From positions 2,356,001 to 2,420,000 of the forward strand of contig OZ005707.1 of NCBI GenBank assembly GCA_963930775.1: DNA of 64,000 nt, in the 5' to 3' direction. The position numbers and the translations under genes are program-made. The notes under the pieces were generated by a model. It worked only from the letters and a program-made list of their open reading frames with translations, was not told where the DNA came from and did no database searches. Shown one piece after another: positions 35,418 to 46,756 of the stretch; position 1 is the first letter of the stretch; each line of letters opens with the position of its first letter. Source of the DNA: Cliona cf. orientalis. Taxonomy: Eukaryota > Porifera > Demospongiae > Clionaida > Clionaidae.

Positions 35418-36173
35418 GCTAGTATACAATGTAGTGCTATTAATAGTGTAATAATTAACGTATAACTACTATTCCATGTAGATAGTCTACTGATATTACA
35501 CAGTTGTACATGACATGCTATATTACTGGCTGTGACAGTGTATGCATACTTGTGATAGGCTATAGGTAAATGACAAAAATACACATAGGATGGGTCCGGT
35601 GCACAGGTGCAAATTGAATGGATTGGGTGCAAATGAACCCACATGCACCCCCCTGACGATACCACTGAGGGAGAAAGTGAGGGGGCGGGGTGGAGAGGGA
35701 GAGAGAGAGAGAGAGATAGAGGGGGGATTACCGATAGCCTTGTACACTTCTCTTTGTATAATAATATTATAGCTGGGGCTATGCATAAAGTTAAAATTAA
35801 AGGAGGTGTTCTTGTTTAGTGGGTAGCTAGCGTTGTTACCATAGTTACAAGAGGCGCGCAATGATTGTCAAGGCAATGATAAAGTCTTGATGCACGTAGC
35901 TAGCTAATACTGAAAGTAAGAGATAGAGATCAGTCAATAAGAGATGTTTATTCTATAACAAATCCCAAAATCAGGGAATCTAACCACATTATAATAACAG
36001 TAGATCCATTGAGGAATTGAGAAAATTAAGAGTTCAATATTGATAGCTATGATTGTTGTATAATATGAATTACGTAAGTATCTGTCAGAGATCGTTCTCC
36101 CTAAATCCAGAGCTAAGACGTCTCATATTATAACATGCCAGCACAATTGGATGGACCATATAGAATCAGTACT
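35418..36173. other. Intergenic, no gene seen
   Basis: Holds a short GA-rich tract (35685-35725). I see no gene. Confidence 0.5.
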
Positions 36174-36240
36174 ACGGGATAACTTGTTATCAGGTAGATC
36201 TACTACTGTAGTAGATCTACCTGATAACAAGTTATCCCGT
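36174..36240. repeat. Perfect 67-bp palindrome
   Basis: Two 33-base arms (ACGGGATAACTTGTTATCAG outermost) are exact inverted copies around a single central T. It lies 97 bp upstream of the broken kinase-Kelch copy's start codon. No mismatches at all suggests recent origin or maintenance by correction. Confidence 0.9.
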
Positions 36241-36337
36241 GCATATCTGTAAAGGATACAACTAGAAATCATAATAATCTTGTGACATATGGATATGGGT
36301 GTTGTTTACTGTGTACCCAGTACTGAGTAGTTGAGTT

Positions 36338-38579
36338 ATGGCTGGAAAACAGCAGCAGCAGGGAGACAAGAAGATTGGATTCAAAACTATCATTCTTCTC
36401 AAAGACCAAACCCTCGGTATTGGATCATATGGATCAGTCTGCAAGGCAAAGTGTGATGACCTCCTCTGTGCTGCTAAAATCATCCACTCAACTCTATTCA
36501 GTCCAACTGTACTGCATCAAATAGCCCCTCACAGAGAGCACAGGCTACCAATCAGGAGATTTCAACTAGAGTGTGAGTTCTTGAGCACCATACGGCACCC
36601 TAACATTGTCCAATACCTGGGCACCCACCAAGATCCCGAAACACACCTCCCAGTTCTACTAATGGAGCTGATGGACGACAGCCTGACGCACTTTCTGGAA
36701 AGCTCCCCACAGCTGATCCCCTACCACATCCAAGTCAACATCTGCCATGATGTAAGTCAAGCACTATCGTTTCTCCACTCCAATGGCATCGTCCACAGAG
36801 ATCTCTCCAGCAACAATGTGTTGCTTATTGGCAACAATAGAGCAAAATTGACCGACTTTGGAATGGCGAGGCTGGGGAATCTAAATCCTCAAGCAACTCG
36901 CATCACCAACACCATGTGTCCCGGCACTGATGTCTACATGCCTCCAGAAGCTGTTCAAGACTAACCAGTGTATACGGAGAAGATTGACTGCTTCTCATTT
37001 GGTGTCATCGCTGTCCAGACACTGACACAAGAGTTCCCCAAACCAGGAGATCGAATGATGACCGTCCATGACCCTCGCTACCCTAGATCACTAAAGATGA
37101 ACATACCAGAAATAGAACGACGACAAAACCACATCAGTGGAGTTGATCCAAACCATCCTCTCCTACCAATTGCCCTCGACTGTCTCAAAGATGCCGATGG
37201 TGAACGCCCATCAGCTCAGCAGCTCTGTGAAAGACTAGCTATAGCAGCTCTGAAAGAAACAGCTAAATACAAGAATGCTAGTGAAGAAGCGAAGGATAAC
37301 AGAGGTAAAGAGAGAGAATATGAGCAACTTCAATATATCATACATCAAAAAGATGCAACTATAGCAGAAAAAGAACAACAATTGCGACAATGTAGAGAGG
37401 AGCTGACTCAGCAGAATCAAGAGAGTCAGCGAAAAAGTCAACAAATTTGGCAGCTAGAGAGAGAGATACAGAGAGAAAGAGAGGGAGCTTGGACGAGTGA
37501 ACCAGCAGCTGGAAGAGAGTGAGTGACTGGTAGCTAATTTTGGCAAACGAAATACAGAACTTGAAGAAGAATTTAGAGTGGTGAGAAGTCAGGTACAGGG
37601 GAAAGATGGTGGGGCCGAGGCTGGAGCAGTGAGCAAAACTGACTTCAAACTGAGGTGGAGAGAGGGAGAGAAGGCTCCATGTGAAATGGGTAGATACTAT
37701 TGTGATGCTGTTGTACACAATGGCACAGTGTATTGCAAATATGATTTAAATTACAAAGTATATGCCTATGACATATCAAGTTCCAGCTGGTCTCTCACTT
37801 CAGACACCTCAAGTGAAGGATTTGCTCTGGCAGTCGTTGATGATCTACTGACTACAGTTGGAGGATATGATGCTAAGAACACTAACAAGCTGTTGAGTCT
37901 GACTGATGAAGGCAGTGGAAAGAGGTGGACTGAGAAACTCCCACCAATGCCAACTAAACGTTTCAATGTGTCTACACTGTGCACTGGAACTACTCTGATC
38001 GTAGCAGGGGGACGTGGTGGTTATAAGGATGATGTGCTGAAAATAGTTGAAGTGCTGAACACTGAGACTCGAGAGTGGCACACTGCTGCTGATCTACCTC
38101 AACCATTGACATATCCATCACTAACACTCTGTGGTAATCTGGTCTATCTGCTGGGGGGAGCCAACAAAGACGGTGATACTGTAAATTCAGTGTACTCTTG
38201 TTCATTAACATCACTTCTTTCCTCCACTGGCTCCATATCTCTAGGAGGGCATCTTGTAAAACTAACACGATCCAGTGAAGGCAGCCCATGGAACAGAGTT
38301 GCTGACCTCCCTGTAAACCTCTCCACTGCTGTGAGTCTTCATGGTCAACTGCTAGCAATTGGCGGGATGGATTCAGAAGATGAACCCAGCACTACTGTTC
38401 ATATGTACCAGCCAGTCACTAACTCCTGGGAGATCCATTAGTTACATGACAATACCTAGGAGTCAGTGTTTATCAGCTGTCCTCCCTGACAACCAGCTGA
38501 TGGTATAGTGGGCGGATGGACCACTGGTGGCAAAAATAGTGATTCATTTGAATTTGGAGAAGTAGTTTATGCTTATTAA
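36338..38579 (+). pseudogene. Broken full-length kinase/coiled-coil/Kelch paralogue
   Basis: Same architecture as the 27060-29234 gene: kinase (GIGSYGSVCKAK, CAAKII, HRDLSSNN, DFGMARL), coiled coil rich in Glu/Gln/Lys, and Kelch repeats (LIVAGGRGG, LVYLLGGA, LLAIGGMD). It is interrupted by an in-frame TAA at 36962-36964 in the kinase C-lobe, a frame change in the coiled coil near 37480 with a stop at 37520-37522, and frame changes near 38440 and 38505 at the end of the propeller. Similarity persists to the final codons (EFGE). The lesions are few, so inactivation looks fairly recent. Separate expression of the Kelch part cannot be excluded. Confidence 0.85.
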
Positions 38580-38744
38580 TTTTTGTGTCTTCAATAACAA
38601 TAATATTTTTCATGTGAGAATATTACACTAAAATTTTCGTATGAAACATGAGATTCAATGCTGTCATCATTTTTATGGCAATGTTGCACACATTAAATCA
38701 TCAGTTTGTAACAAATTCAGGATTATAATTGTAGTGATGTGAAA

Positions 38745-38945
38745 GAGTGCCCCAATATCGGCCCATCACCCCTCAATTTCTATATTATTATAAGTCGGAG
38801 TTCCCATGCACCCATAAGCAAGCCTTGCAGTATATATTCTGTTTAGTATGCATGATTTTGGAAAAAGGGAATGCCCCAGACTCATTCAAACCATTAGGCC
38901 CACCAGCTGCCCAAGGTATCTCCATAGGTCTGGATATGCCTATGT
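38745..38945 (+). repeat. Duplicated 3' segment (copy 2)
   Basis: Partner of 31550-31745, here just after the broken kinase-Kelch copy. The two copies share a run of blocks in the same order and orientation. Confidence 0.65.
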
Positions 38946-39264
38946 ATCGTAACAGTTGTAGCTAGTCCTGGGCTTTGATTGATGGACCCATATATATAAC
39001 TATAATAATATTATTATAGCTCGCTGGCTGCCATTGCATGCATCTACAGCAGATATTCCATTTATTTTGCAAATCGATCCCATGGATCTTTGAATAGCTA
39101 TAGTATGACTCACCACGTAGGAGGAGTTTATAACTTGATTAGTTTTGAGAAAACAAACGGTTACAATGAATGTGTTTATACAAGGTTATAGTTTATAGAT
39201 TTTGACAGTGTGATGTCAGTATCATAGCTGCCTGTACAAAAAAAAATTAATACTAAGCCTTCAG

Positions 39265-42200
39265 CTATTTGCAGTCACAAATGTGCCCTATTCTACCTGG
39301 TCCAGTGTCTGTGGATGTATCCTCCAGATTTACATAATACTTATTGCTTCTTCTTTTTTGTACATACGCCTTAACAAAACTCCACACAACAATGATACAA
39401 AATTGAACAAAAGCGAAACCAATAGATACAATAAGAGCAGTAGACCGATTGGGCACTAGTTTTGTGCTACCACTCAACACAATTAGATTTCCAAGTAATA
39501 AACTTTCAAAAATCATGACTGATTTCCGCTTATAGACACGGCAGACTAGAGTATAGAGGAGCAAAAATAGCAAAACTATTGTGAGTATGACAAGGTTTAG
39601 ATCAGGAATGATACTGAAAGTAAGAGAATAGATCAGAAGAAGTAGGCCTCGAATAAGTAGCAAGACTCCAAACCAATAATGGTGTTTGTCTTTTAGTGGA
39701 GCAAAATTAGCGTCATAGAATGGAGTGAATTTTGTGATCCATCGCAGACATTTTAAATGTGAAAATTTTCTCAGCCACTGTACTAAGAAGAGTGTGAGCG
39801 TGTATGGACACCAAAGTAGAACTAAAATTAGCAAAGCAGCTACAAATAAGTATATATGGGGAGGCTTACAATACAAATAGTTGCCATCAAGATACCAGAC
39901 AGCCTTGCTATGCCCTTCAGGAGAGGATTGGAGTACAGCAAAAGCAAGTGCCTCTACTATAACACGAATGAGCTTCATATAAGAGAGAAGAAAGAGTGTG
40001 GCCAGGAGAGGAACTGCTTGGTCACCAAGTAGTTTAGTGATGAGAGAAGAGTAGCGTGAGGCGGTTATGATACTACCAGCAATAGCCCAAATGTAGAGAG
40101 GGAAGAGAAACTGTAGCCACGTTTTCCACAGGGAATTAAAATCGTGAAAAAAGCAACTTTCGATTCCAAAGTCTAAATTGAGCCATGCAACAAATACCTG
40201 AACAACCGACAGTGGTACATGAATATTCTGTTGATAGGGGAACCAAGCTGGCTTGTAGGTCCACAAGATGTTAGCGTATAGCACTATGCCATTTATTAGC
40301 CCTTGTGTGACTGTCAGATTTAGAATGAGGATAAAGAGCACAAGCATGATCCCTGCACTTGCAAAGAAAACAAGAAGAGCCACGTTGTTGTTTGAACATT
40401 GGATACACTTCAATGATCCTATAGCCAGGCTGTAGTTTTCCTTGCAACCACCACATAGTGTACCAGCATGGTTGAAGGCACACTGGGCATCGGGTCTTTT
40501 TTCAAGAGTTACAACCTTGCGTCCCAATTTGCAGTAGTCAAGGGGACAGTATTTGTTGTAGTAAAGTGTTTTATCAATAGTTATACTCACCCACATGGAG
40601 CTGTTCCATGTGTGATAGCCTGTATTATTTATAAAGTTACAATTAAAGCCATACTCTGTTAGTAGTTGATCGCAAATGCATCCTGAAGGTTGTCCATCTG
40701 ACCTCGTTTGATGAAATCCTGGAGGACATGACAGGAGACTTACATTAATGAACAATGGTGTAGTCAAAAGATTTTCATCAATGCAGTTATGGTTATGCCA
40801 ATTATTGTTAATCGACTGATTCACATTTGTGATATTACCGTATTTCATGACGGCAAATTTTTGTGACTGCAGCGTCATTATTTCATATGTAGCAGAGGAG
40901 AATATTGTGTAATTAAGATCAAAGCATTCTGCACTGCCAATCCATTGATCATACTGAAACGGCAGGAGAAAGCCGTCTGAATCAGATGTTGGATGAGGTA
41001 GGAAACCAGCATGTACTGTGCCTTTTGTTGTTCCAAAATCATAGCCAACCACAGCCACTGATAATAGAAACGTTTCGCCTGAGTACACTTGGATATTGCC
41101 CACAAATATCTTAGACAGCCGAGCACACTGGGGTAAATTAAAGCCATTTATTGAGTCACAAACACAAATTCTCTTTGGTTCAGAGGATACAACTGAAGGG
41201 ATGGTGCTTTGGTCCGGCTCAAACGTGAATATATTGTGGTAGAGATAGCAGAAAGGTTTGGTTGGATGATTGCTGAAATACTCATAACTGCACCTGGAAT
41301 CTAAAGTGCTACTGCTCCCATAGATGTGCTGACCAATACCATTCTTAGCAGTGTTACCAACAAATTTGATGGTGCCATTTTCATACCCTGTGTATCCAAC
41401 TCCTGGGTAGTAAAAACATGGAGCATTAGGGATAACTACAGCATACACACCACCTCCAACATCAAGCGCTGTGTTATTTTTTAGCAAAACCATTCCACTA
41501 GAAATCTTCACAATAGAGGAATAGAGATAAATGCCTCCTCCCTGCAATGCTACGTTGTTTGCAAGCACTATGTGAGCATCGGTACTAGTACAAAGTCTTG
41601 CTGAAATCAAGAAAAGGGCTCCACCCAGTGTCGTAGCACTGTTGTAGGTGAAACTGACTGAGCTATTATCTGTAACGTTTAAATTAGATGAACGCAAATA
41701 GGCAGCACCGCATTCCATGGCACTGTTTTTTGTGAAATAAACCTTTGCCTCTTTGACATAAACACCACTGTAAACCATGCTTATTGCTCCAGCACGATAC
41801 GACCAATTCTTTTGAAATCTCACAACTGCATATCTTCCTATAATGTAGATAGATGACCTCGACATGTAAATTGCTCCTCCCTCCCGACTAGCCTCATTGC
41901 CGATAAACCACAAATTACCAAAACAGTAGATTTTACAAGCTTCAATAAACATGGATCCACCGTAAACTGAAGCACTATTATTGATGAAGGATACATTTCC
42001 ACCAGCGGGTATATATACAACGGATTTGGATAGATTTAAAACGCCACCACTTACAGTTGATCCTGATGGTTTATCACCTATGAATTTCACTGTTTCTGAC
42101 AAAATAATTGTGCTATTTGTCGCCTCTATAGTGGAATACAACCTTGAGCTACCTCCTTTAATGAAACAGTCTTGTAGAGAAATAAATCCTTCCATGGATA

Positions 42201-42756
42201 GTAAAGAAACATTATAGAGCGTGCAATTGACTAGCGATCCTGATGCGTTAGTAATGTTCAAGGCCAAATCAAAAGATGCAGTCATTATCGAATTCTTAAT
42301 CGTTAACTGACAATCTTTGCCACTAAAGGCAATTGAGAGATAGTTAATGGTAATATTTTCAAATTCTATCGTATGAACATAATTAAAGGAATAAAAGTTC
42401 TTGGCTGCATGCATACTACCTGGAAGACTCTTTGGCATGTTGATGATAACCTTTGCCGATGAGGTACCAACAATGGACAGTGAAGACAGGTTGTGAACTG
42501 ACAAACTCTCAGTACAGTTGTGGACTCCACACATAAAGTAGAGTGTGATCTCGTTTTTGTCAGGTGAGAAGAATATGCCTCTGTTCTTAGCATAGTAGTC
42601 CATCTCATGGCATTGCTGACCAGCAGGACAGCTGTCATTTTTGGGGCACGACAGAGGCCCATAAATCTCTGTTGGTTTGACGTAATAAGTCTCACATCCT
42701 GAAAGCATAATCTGACTTCTAATTATGAACAGCAACAAAAGGAAAGCATTCATCAT
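39265..42756 (-). CDS. Beta-helix (PMP-repeat) ectodomain protein with multi-TM C terminus
   Basis: A single exon encodes 1163 residues. A signal peptide (MMNAFLLLLFIIRSQIMLS) leads a large ectodomain to about residue 800. Residues about 230-470 contain at least seven repeats of the form F-x-x-N-x-A-x-x-x-GGA-[IL]-[YF] (FINNSASVYGGSM, FIGNEASREGGAIY, LANNVALQGGGIY), the FxxN/GGA signature of chlamydial polymorphic membrane proteins and of right-handed beta-helices. A Cys-rich part follows (CPPGFHQ, CICDQ, CAFNHAGTLCGGCKENY). The last about 350 residues hold about eight hydrophobic spans (VALLVFFASAGIMLVLFILI first) and a short tail (YYVNLED). Many N-glycosylation sequons. It should be a surface protein with a membrane-embedded domain, possibly receptor-like; function unknown. 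A shattered paralogue is at 33364-34690. Confidence 0.85.
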   Translation of the reverse strand: MMNAFLLLLFIIRSQIMLSGCETYYVKPTEIYGPLSCPKNDSCPAGQQCHEMDYYAKNRGIFFSPDKNEITLYFMCGVHNCTESLSVHNLSSLSIVGTSSAKVIINMPKSLPGSMHAAKNFYSFNYVHTIEFENITINYLSIAFSGKDCQLTIKNSIMTASFDLALNITNASGSLVNCTLYNVSLLSMEGFISLQDCFIKGGSSRLYSTIEATNSTIILSETVKFIGDKPSGSTVSGGVLNLSKSVVYIPAGGNVSFINNSASVYGGSMFIEACKIYCFGNLWFIGNEASREGGAIYMSRSSIYIIGRYAVVRFQKNWSYRAGAISMVYSGVYVKEAKVYFTKNSAMECGAAYLRSSNLNVTDNSSVSFTYNSATTLGGALFLISARLCTSTDAHIVLANNVALQGGGIYLYSSIVKISSGMVLLKNNTALDVGGGVYAVVIPNAPCFYYPGVGYTGYENGTIKFVGNTAKNGIGQHIYGSSSTLDSRCSYEYFSNHPTKPFCYLYHNIFTFEPDQSTIPSVVSSEPKRICVCDSINGFNLPQCARLSKIFVGNIQVYSGETFLLSVAVVGYDFGTTKGTVHAGFLPHPTSDSDGFLLPFQYDQWIGSAECFDLNYTIFSSATYEIMTLQSQKFAVMKYGNITNVNQSINNNWHNHNCIDENLLTTPLFINVSLLSCPPGFHQTRSDGQPSGCICDQLLTEYGFNCNFINNTGYHTWNSSMWVSITIDKTLYYNKYCPLDYCKLGRKVVTLEKRPDAQCAFNHAGTLCGGCKENYSLAIGSLKCIQCSNNNVALLVFFASAGIMLVLFILILNLTVTQGLINGIVLYANILWTYKPAWFPYQQNIHVPLSVVQVFVAWLNLDFGIESCFFHDFNSLWKTWLQFLFPLYIWAIAGSIITASRYSSLITKLLGDQAVPLLATLFLLSYMKLIRVIVEALAFAVLQSSPEGHSKAVWYLDGNYLYCKPPHIYLFVAALLILVLLWCPYTLTLFLVQWLRKFSHLKCLRWITKFTPFYDANFAPLKDKHHYWFGVLLLIRGLLLLIYSLTFSIIPDLNLVILTIVLLFLLLYTLVCRVYKRKSVMIFESLLLGNLIVLSGSTKLVPNRSTALIVSIGFAFVQFCIIVVWSFVKAYVQKRRSNKYYVNLEDTSTDTGPGRIGHICDCK

Positions 42757-42792
42757 GTACTATAATATAGCTACTGTACACATGAATCTTGT

Positions 42793-43372
42793 AGTTACTT
42801 CAACTACATTAATAAGTTGTGAACATTATCACGCAAGGAAATAGCTTATTCTTTTATATTATATAGCCAGCTCATTCCCCAGGCCTATAGGCCCATACAG
42901 GACAATCTTTTATCATAGTATGCATCATGGTACATTATATATAATAAAGATTCCAAGTTTTATATGAGAACATACATGCACTGTCAGCTGTTATCAATAA
43001 ACTGATCGTTCACTTTGGTAAACAACAAAACCACAAAAGTGTCACCGTGCATACTAACTTCTTCCTAACATAGTTAAAGTGCTGATATGTGACGTAAAGC
43101 ACTGTTAGTTTAGTGTGCTTTCAATAACATCAATTTCATAACTATGGCGTCATGTGTTCATTGTGATCATGACAACAGCAGGTAGTAGCTATCTCATGCA
43201 TGCATGCAGTATCCTTTATGGCTTGTGTATAATTATTACAGGCCTGAGTACATCTTGGACTACCAATCTGCCAATCCTGGTGCTGACACATGTACGGCGT
43301 GCTTGCATGCATATAATGCAAGCTACCATAATATCTTTCCGACTCTCTAATAATTAAAGAATGCTTTATTAA
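42793..43372. repeat. Segmental duplication, copy 1 (empty sites)
   Basis: Matches 57653-59445 in order (ATTATCACGCAAGGAAATA, ACAATCTTTTATCATA, ACTTTGGTAAACAACAAAAC, GACAACAGCAGGTAGTAGCT). The other copy carries three inserted elements that are absent here, so this copy preserves pre-insertion sites at about 42926, 43140-43141 and 43161-43162. It lies just upstream of the beta-helix/multi-TM gene, on its promoter side. Confidence 0.8.
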
Positions 43373-43851
43373 TTGTCACTGCTGAAATAATAATCTTTCT
43401 TTCGCCCCTATACTTAATTCTCTTACCCTTACATGTAGCATATAGCGACTGTTTGTGGCCATGGTAGGCGTATAGGTCAAAGGTCACGCACGAAAGGAAA
43501 AAAAAATTCGTACGTTCAAATTTTCGCAGGTTTTATTTTCATATCAGCGATGGAGCATACGAAATACACGAAAATTTGCACCATATGAAAATTTCCCGCT
43601 ATACGGTAGACTAAGTATATAAGCCAGCCCAAAAGAGATAAAACAATTGTGTTGGTAGCTAGCTACTTCATGGTTCAGTTTGACTATTAAACTGAACAGT
43701 TCCCTTTTCAAGGGGGTCATGTGTGTCTATAGTAGATAGCCCAGCCATGCACCAAAAGGTTCTCTCTCAAGGCTTTCATGGGCTACATCTAGTTGATAAG
43801 TCAGCCCTAAAGGGGCCATAATCAAACTAAAAAAAAATCATGTACCGTTAT

Positions 43852-44207
43852 GAATGTTACCATAGCAACCAAAGCTGTACCTAGTTGCTATGGCTATGAT
43901 ATTTTTACCTCAGTATGAGCTGACCTTGATTAAGTTGTAAGCTAAATTTGAAGAGAATCCACTGAAGCATCGCTGAGTTATAACTCATCAAAGTGATACC
44001 ATTTTGCATAGGCTACATGCTGGAGGGCACCCTTTGCCCTCCAGCATATTATTATAAATCAATGTTTGTTTAACGGCTTTTAACTCAGTGATGCTTCATT
44101 ATTCTCTTCAAATCTTGTAATCAAAAGTGAACATAATTATAGTGAGGAAAAATATCGTAGCCATACCAACTCTCAGTTTGGTTGCTATGGTATAATGCAT
44201 TCATTGA
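43852..44207. mobile_element. Fold-back element with perfect central hairpin
   Basis: Left GTTACCATAGCAACCAAAGC and right TTTGGTTGCTATGG are inverted, and further inverted blocks continue inward (GAAGAGAAT, TGAAGCATC, GAGTTA). The exact centre, 44017-44047, is a 13-bp-arm hairpin (ATGCTGGAGGGCA / TGCCCTCCAGCAT). Confidence 0.7.
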
Positions 44208-46142
44208 AAAACATGGATTACATAATTCCAAGAGCGCATAATGACTCTTGATAATTCATTATGAGGCCCATTGTACATGGTTCGGGTATAGCTTATACAG
44301 TCGGTGTTCTCTCCTCCACATGTATAGCTTAACAGTCACTGCCATAGTGCAAAGTATTCTGCTTAAATCGTATGATTTTTAATGATGCATGCATGTGATT
44401 GAAAACTAGAGGAAGTTTCTTTGCATATAGCTAGCTAGCTAAAACCTGCAACAGAGGTAACCTTCCTGGGTTAAAAGTAATTCTTTCCTTAACTTAAACT
44501 TCTTACAGTGATTATAAGTGAACAATAGGAAGGGGGTTCATTGGACAGCAAATTAATTATACAGTTGTGTTAATGTTGTTTTTTTTTAACCATTTGTGTA
44601 CATGTATGTTTGCATTTAGTGAGCTCACACAAACATGCATGGCGCTATACTCCCTACACAAAATTTTATGTGCATGTTCACGTGTAACTGTGATTCCCCA
44701 CAGCATCCCATAAAATTAATTTGGTGGTACGATGATTGATATTGATGTATTCACTTACAGGATGAAGACCTGCTATCAGTTTGAAGGACAAGTTTTTGTT
44801 CAGTAGAACTAGCTCGATGTTCTGTATACTATACACTGCATTGGTGGTATATTTCCACCAAATTCAGAAAATTTTAACCACCACATTCTGGCATAAATTC
44901 CTATCATATTAATTTTGGTGTGCAGTGACCACTAAAAATTAGGTGCTATAGTATATGTGACAAGATAAACACATGTACCATGCAATTTTGGGGTGATTTT
45001 TCCACCTGTGTTTTTACAGTATATTATACATGTTGTTGTACTGGCCACCTAAGTGTCGGCCATGCTAGACAGTGGTGACTATATATGGACAATGCAGCCA
45101 TAACTACAGCAGCCATAACGCAACACAGCAACGGATTGTCATACAAACATGCAGGAAACACACACAGTGAGGTTGCTGAGAGAATGTTCTCTCTCCCGAG
45201 TCCTGAATCAAGCAGAGATAAAGATTGAGGGGAGATAAATTTTGAGTGTATGATGAATTGGAGTTGATATTTAGAGTCTGCATGATGACAAGGCTTGTAC
45301 ATAATATATATTTGAAATTTTATCTTAATAAAATTAATGTTGACGTACAAAAAACTATGTGCAGAATAAACTAGTGTATGTACATGTGTGTGCATAGTAG
45401 AAAGGGGGGTGATTTTAAGTGAAGTAATTTAAGAAAGAGGGAGAGAGAAAGCATTGATATAGAGGAAATAGAGAGAGGAAGAAAGAGAGGAGAGAGGTAT
45501 AGATAATAATACATTTCTCTTACTTTTCATTGAAAAAGCTATTATATATTTAAGAAAAGCAGGGATGTACATGCATATGTAACATGTATGTACCCTCATT
45601 ATTATCCCTACTACCTTTGTTTTTGTACTGCCACCCCAAGCATATATGTACGTAGAATCAGGGCTGTAGAGACAAAAGTGCGTAGCTATTAAAATTGGCA
45701 TGGCAACTATTTCATTGGTCCATGATCCTAGGCCTCGATCTATATATTATATACAATAGCTCATGGTACATCATGCTCTCAAGTCTCATGCATATACCTT
45801 CAAAGATAACAGATATATACATGCAGAAATGGGGTGCGAGTGGGGATACTGAGATTGGCTCAAACCTTGGTCCGGCCCCCTCCTTCAAACACTTAATTGT
45901 TTACTTGTACATAAATTAAAACTTCTAATTATAATACTGTTAAAATAGTGCATAATATTATTCCCATCCAATACTATAGAGTTATTCTTTCTTAATGATA
46001 ATTTCACATCTGCATGATCACTACAAGAATCTGAGACATTCTAAATGTTGATCACAAAACTAGCTAGTATAGCTTAATATCAAAGTCTATTACTTTTTTT
46101 ATTCTCTTGTCTTTCAAACAATTGTTCCTTCTACTCTTATAT
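44208..46142. other. Intergenic, no supported gene
   Basis: AT-rich, with a GA-rich stretch at 45427-45500. The short open frames have no start context, domain or splice support. Confidence 0.5.
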
Positions 46143-46598
46143 TCAGTCACTGCCATATGGGATAAAGGCAAACTGCTCATTGTTACTATTAGTACGCTTG
46201 TAAATTTGGACAACAGCATCTGGATTTTTGTTGGCACCTCTGACATTCATTACATATCCTGTTTTAGCACTTTGGATGATGAAGTAGTGATTGGAGCTAC
46301 CATCATCATTTGGATCACGAAGGATCCACACCTGGTTCAGATCTAGACTATCTTTCTTAGGATCCACAGTAAGAGCGTCTCGTGAATCATCTCCAGCAGT
46401 GATGACATTATTATCGTGCTTGCTCCGGATGTACACGTATCCAGCAACACCTGAATCTGTCACAAACCATTCCTGAGTATCAGTAGATGCCTTCCGCTCC
46501 AATTCCACTGCTTCATTGGCAGCGTTCGGTATGTATTGAAAAAATAGTCCAGAATTTCTGTCTTGTATGCGAACTGGTTGCAATGAAGTAGTTGTCAT
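46143..46598 (-). CDS. Ricin-B-type beta-trefoil lectin-like protein
   Basis: A single exon of 151 residues, started at the ATG in a strong context (GCTACCATGA). The sequence has three spaced QxW-like positions (TQEWFV, NQVWIL, NEQFAF), as in the three lobes of a ricin-B beta-trefoil, and typical phrases (VYIRSKHDNNVIT, YFIIQSAKTGYVMNV, AVVQIYKR). The length fits a lone trefoil. No signal peptide, so the product is cytosolic or unconventionally exported. Likely role is carbohydrate or lipid-headgroup binding; the ligand cannot be read from sequence. A TATA box lies about 100 bp upstream. Assignment rests on motif pattern, not on an alignment. Confidence 0.75.
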   Translation of the reverse strand: MTTTSLQPVRIQDRNSGLFFQYIPNAANEAVELERKASTDTQEWFVTDSGVAGYVYIRSKHDNNVITAGDDSRDALTVDPKKDSLDLNQVWILRDPNDDGSSNHYFIIQSAKTGYVMNVRGANKNPDAVVQIYKRTNSNNEQFAFIPYGSD

Positions 46599-46694
46599 GG
46601 TAGCTGATTGAATGAACAATGATAGTACTTTGAACTTGAATCTTGATCAGTTTGGTCCAACTCTTGCTTGTGCAGAACTTGGTTTGCCTGCTGC

Positions 46695-46701
46695 TTTTAT
46701 A
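46695..46701 (-). promoter_or_regulatory. TATA box of the lectin-like gene
   Basis: On the minus strand the sequence reads GGCTATAAAAGCAGC, a strong TATA element about 97 bp before the ATG. Transcription would start near 46668. Confidence 0.65.
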
Positions 46702-46756
46702 GCCGTAGCCAATCACATGCAAAGCATAATATGTATCCAACGGGCTGAAAGTGAAC

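Noticed and set aside
45429-45701. Serine/leucine-rich minus-strand frame
   Set aside because: The composition comes from a GA-rich simple-sequence stretch; no start or splice support.
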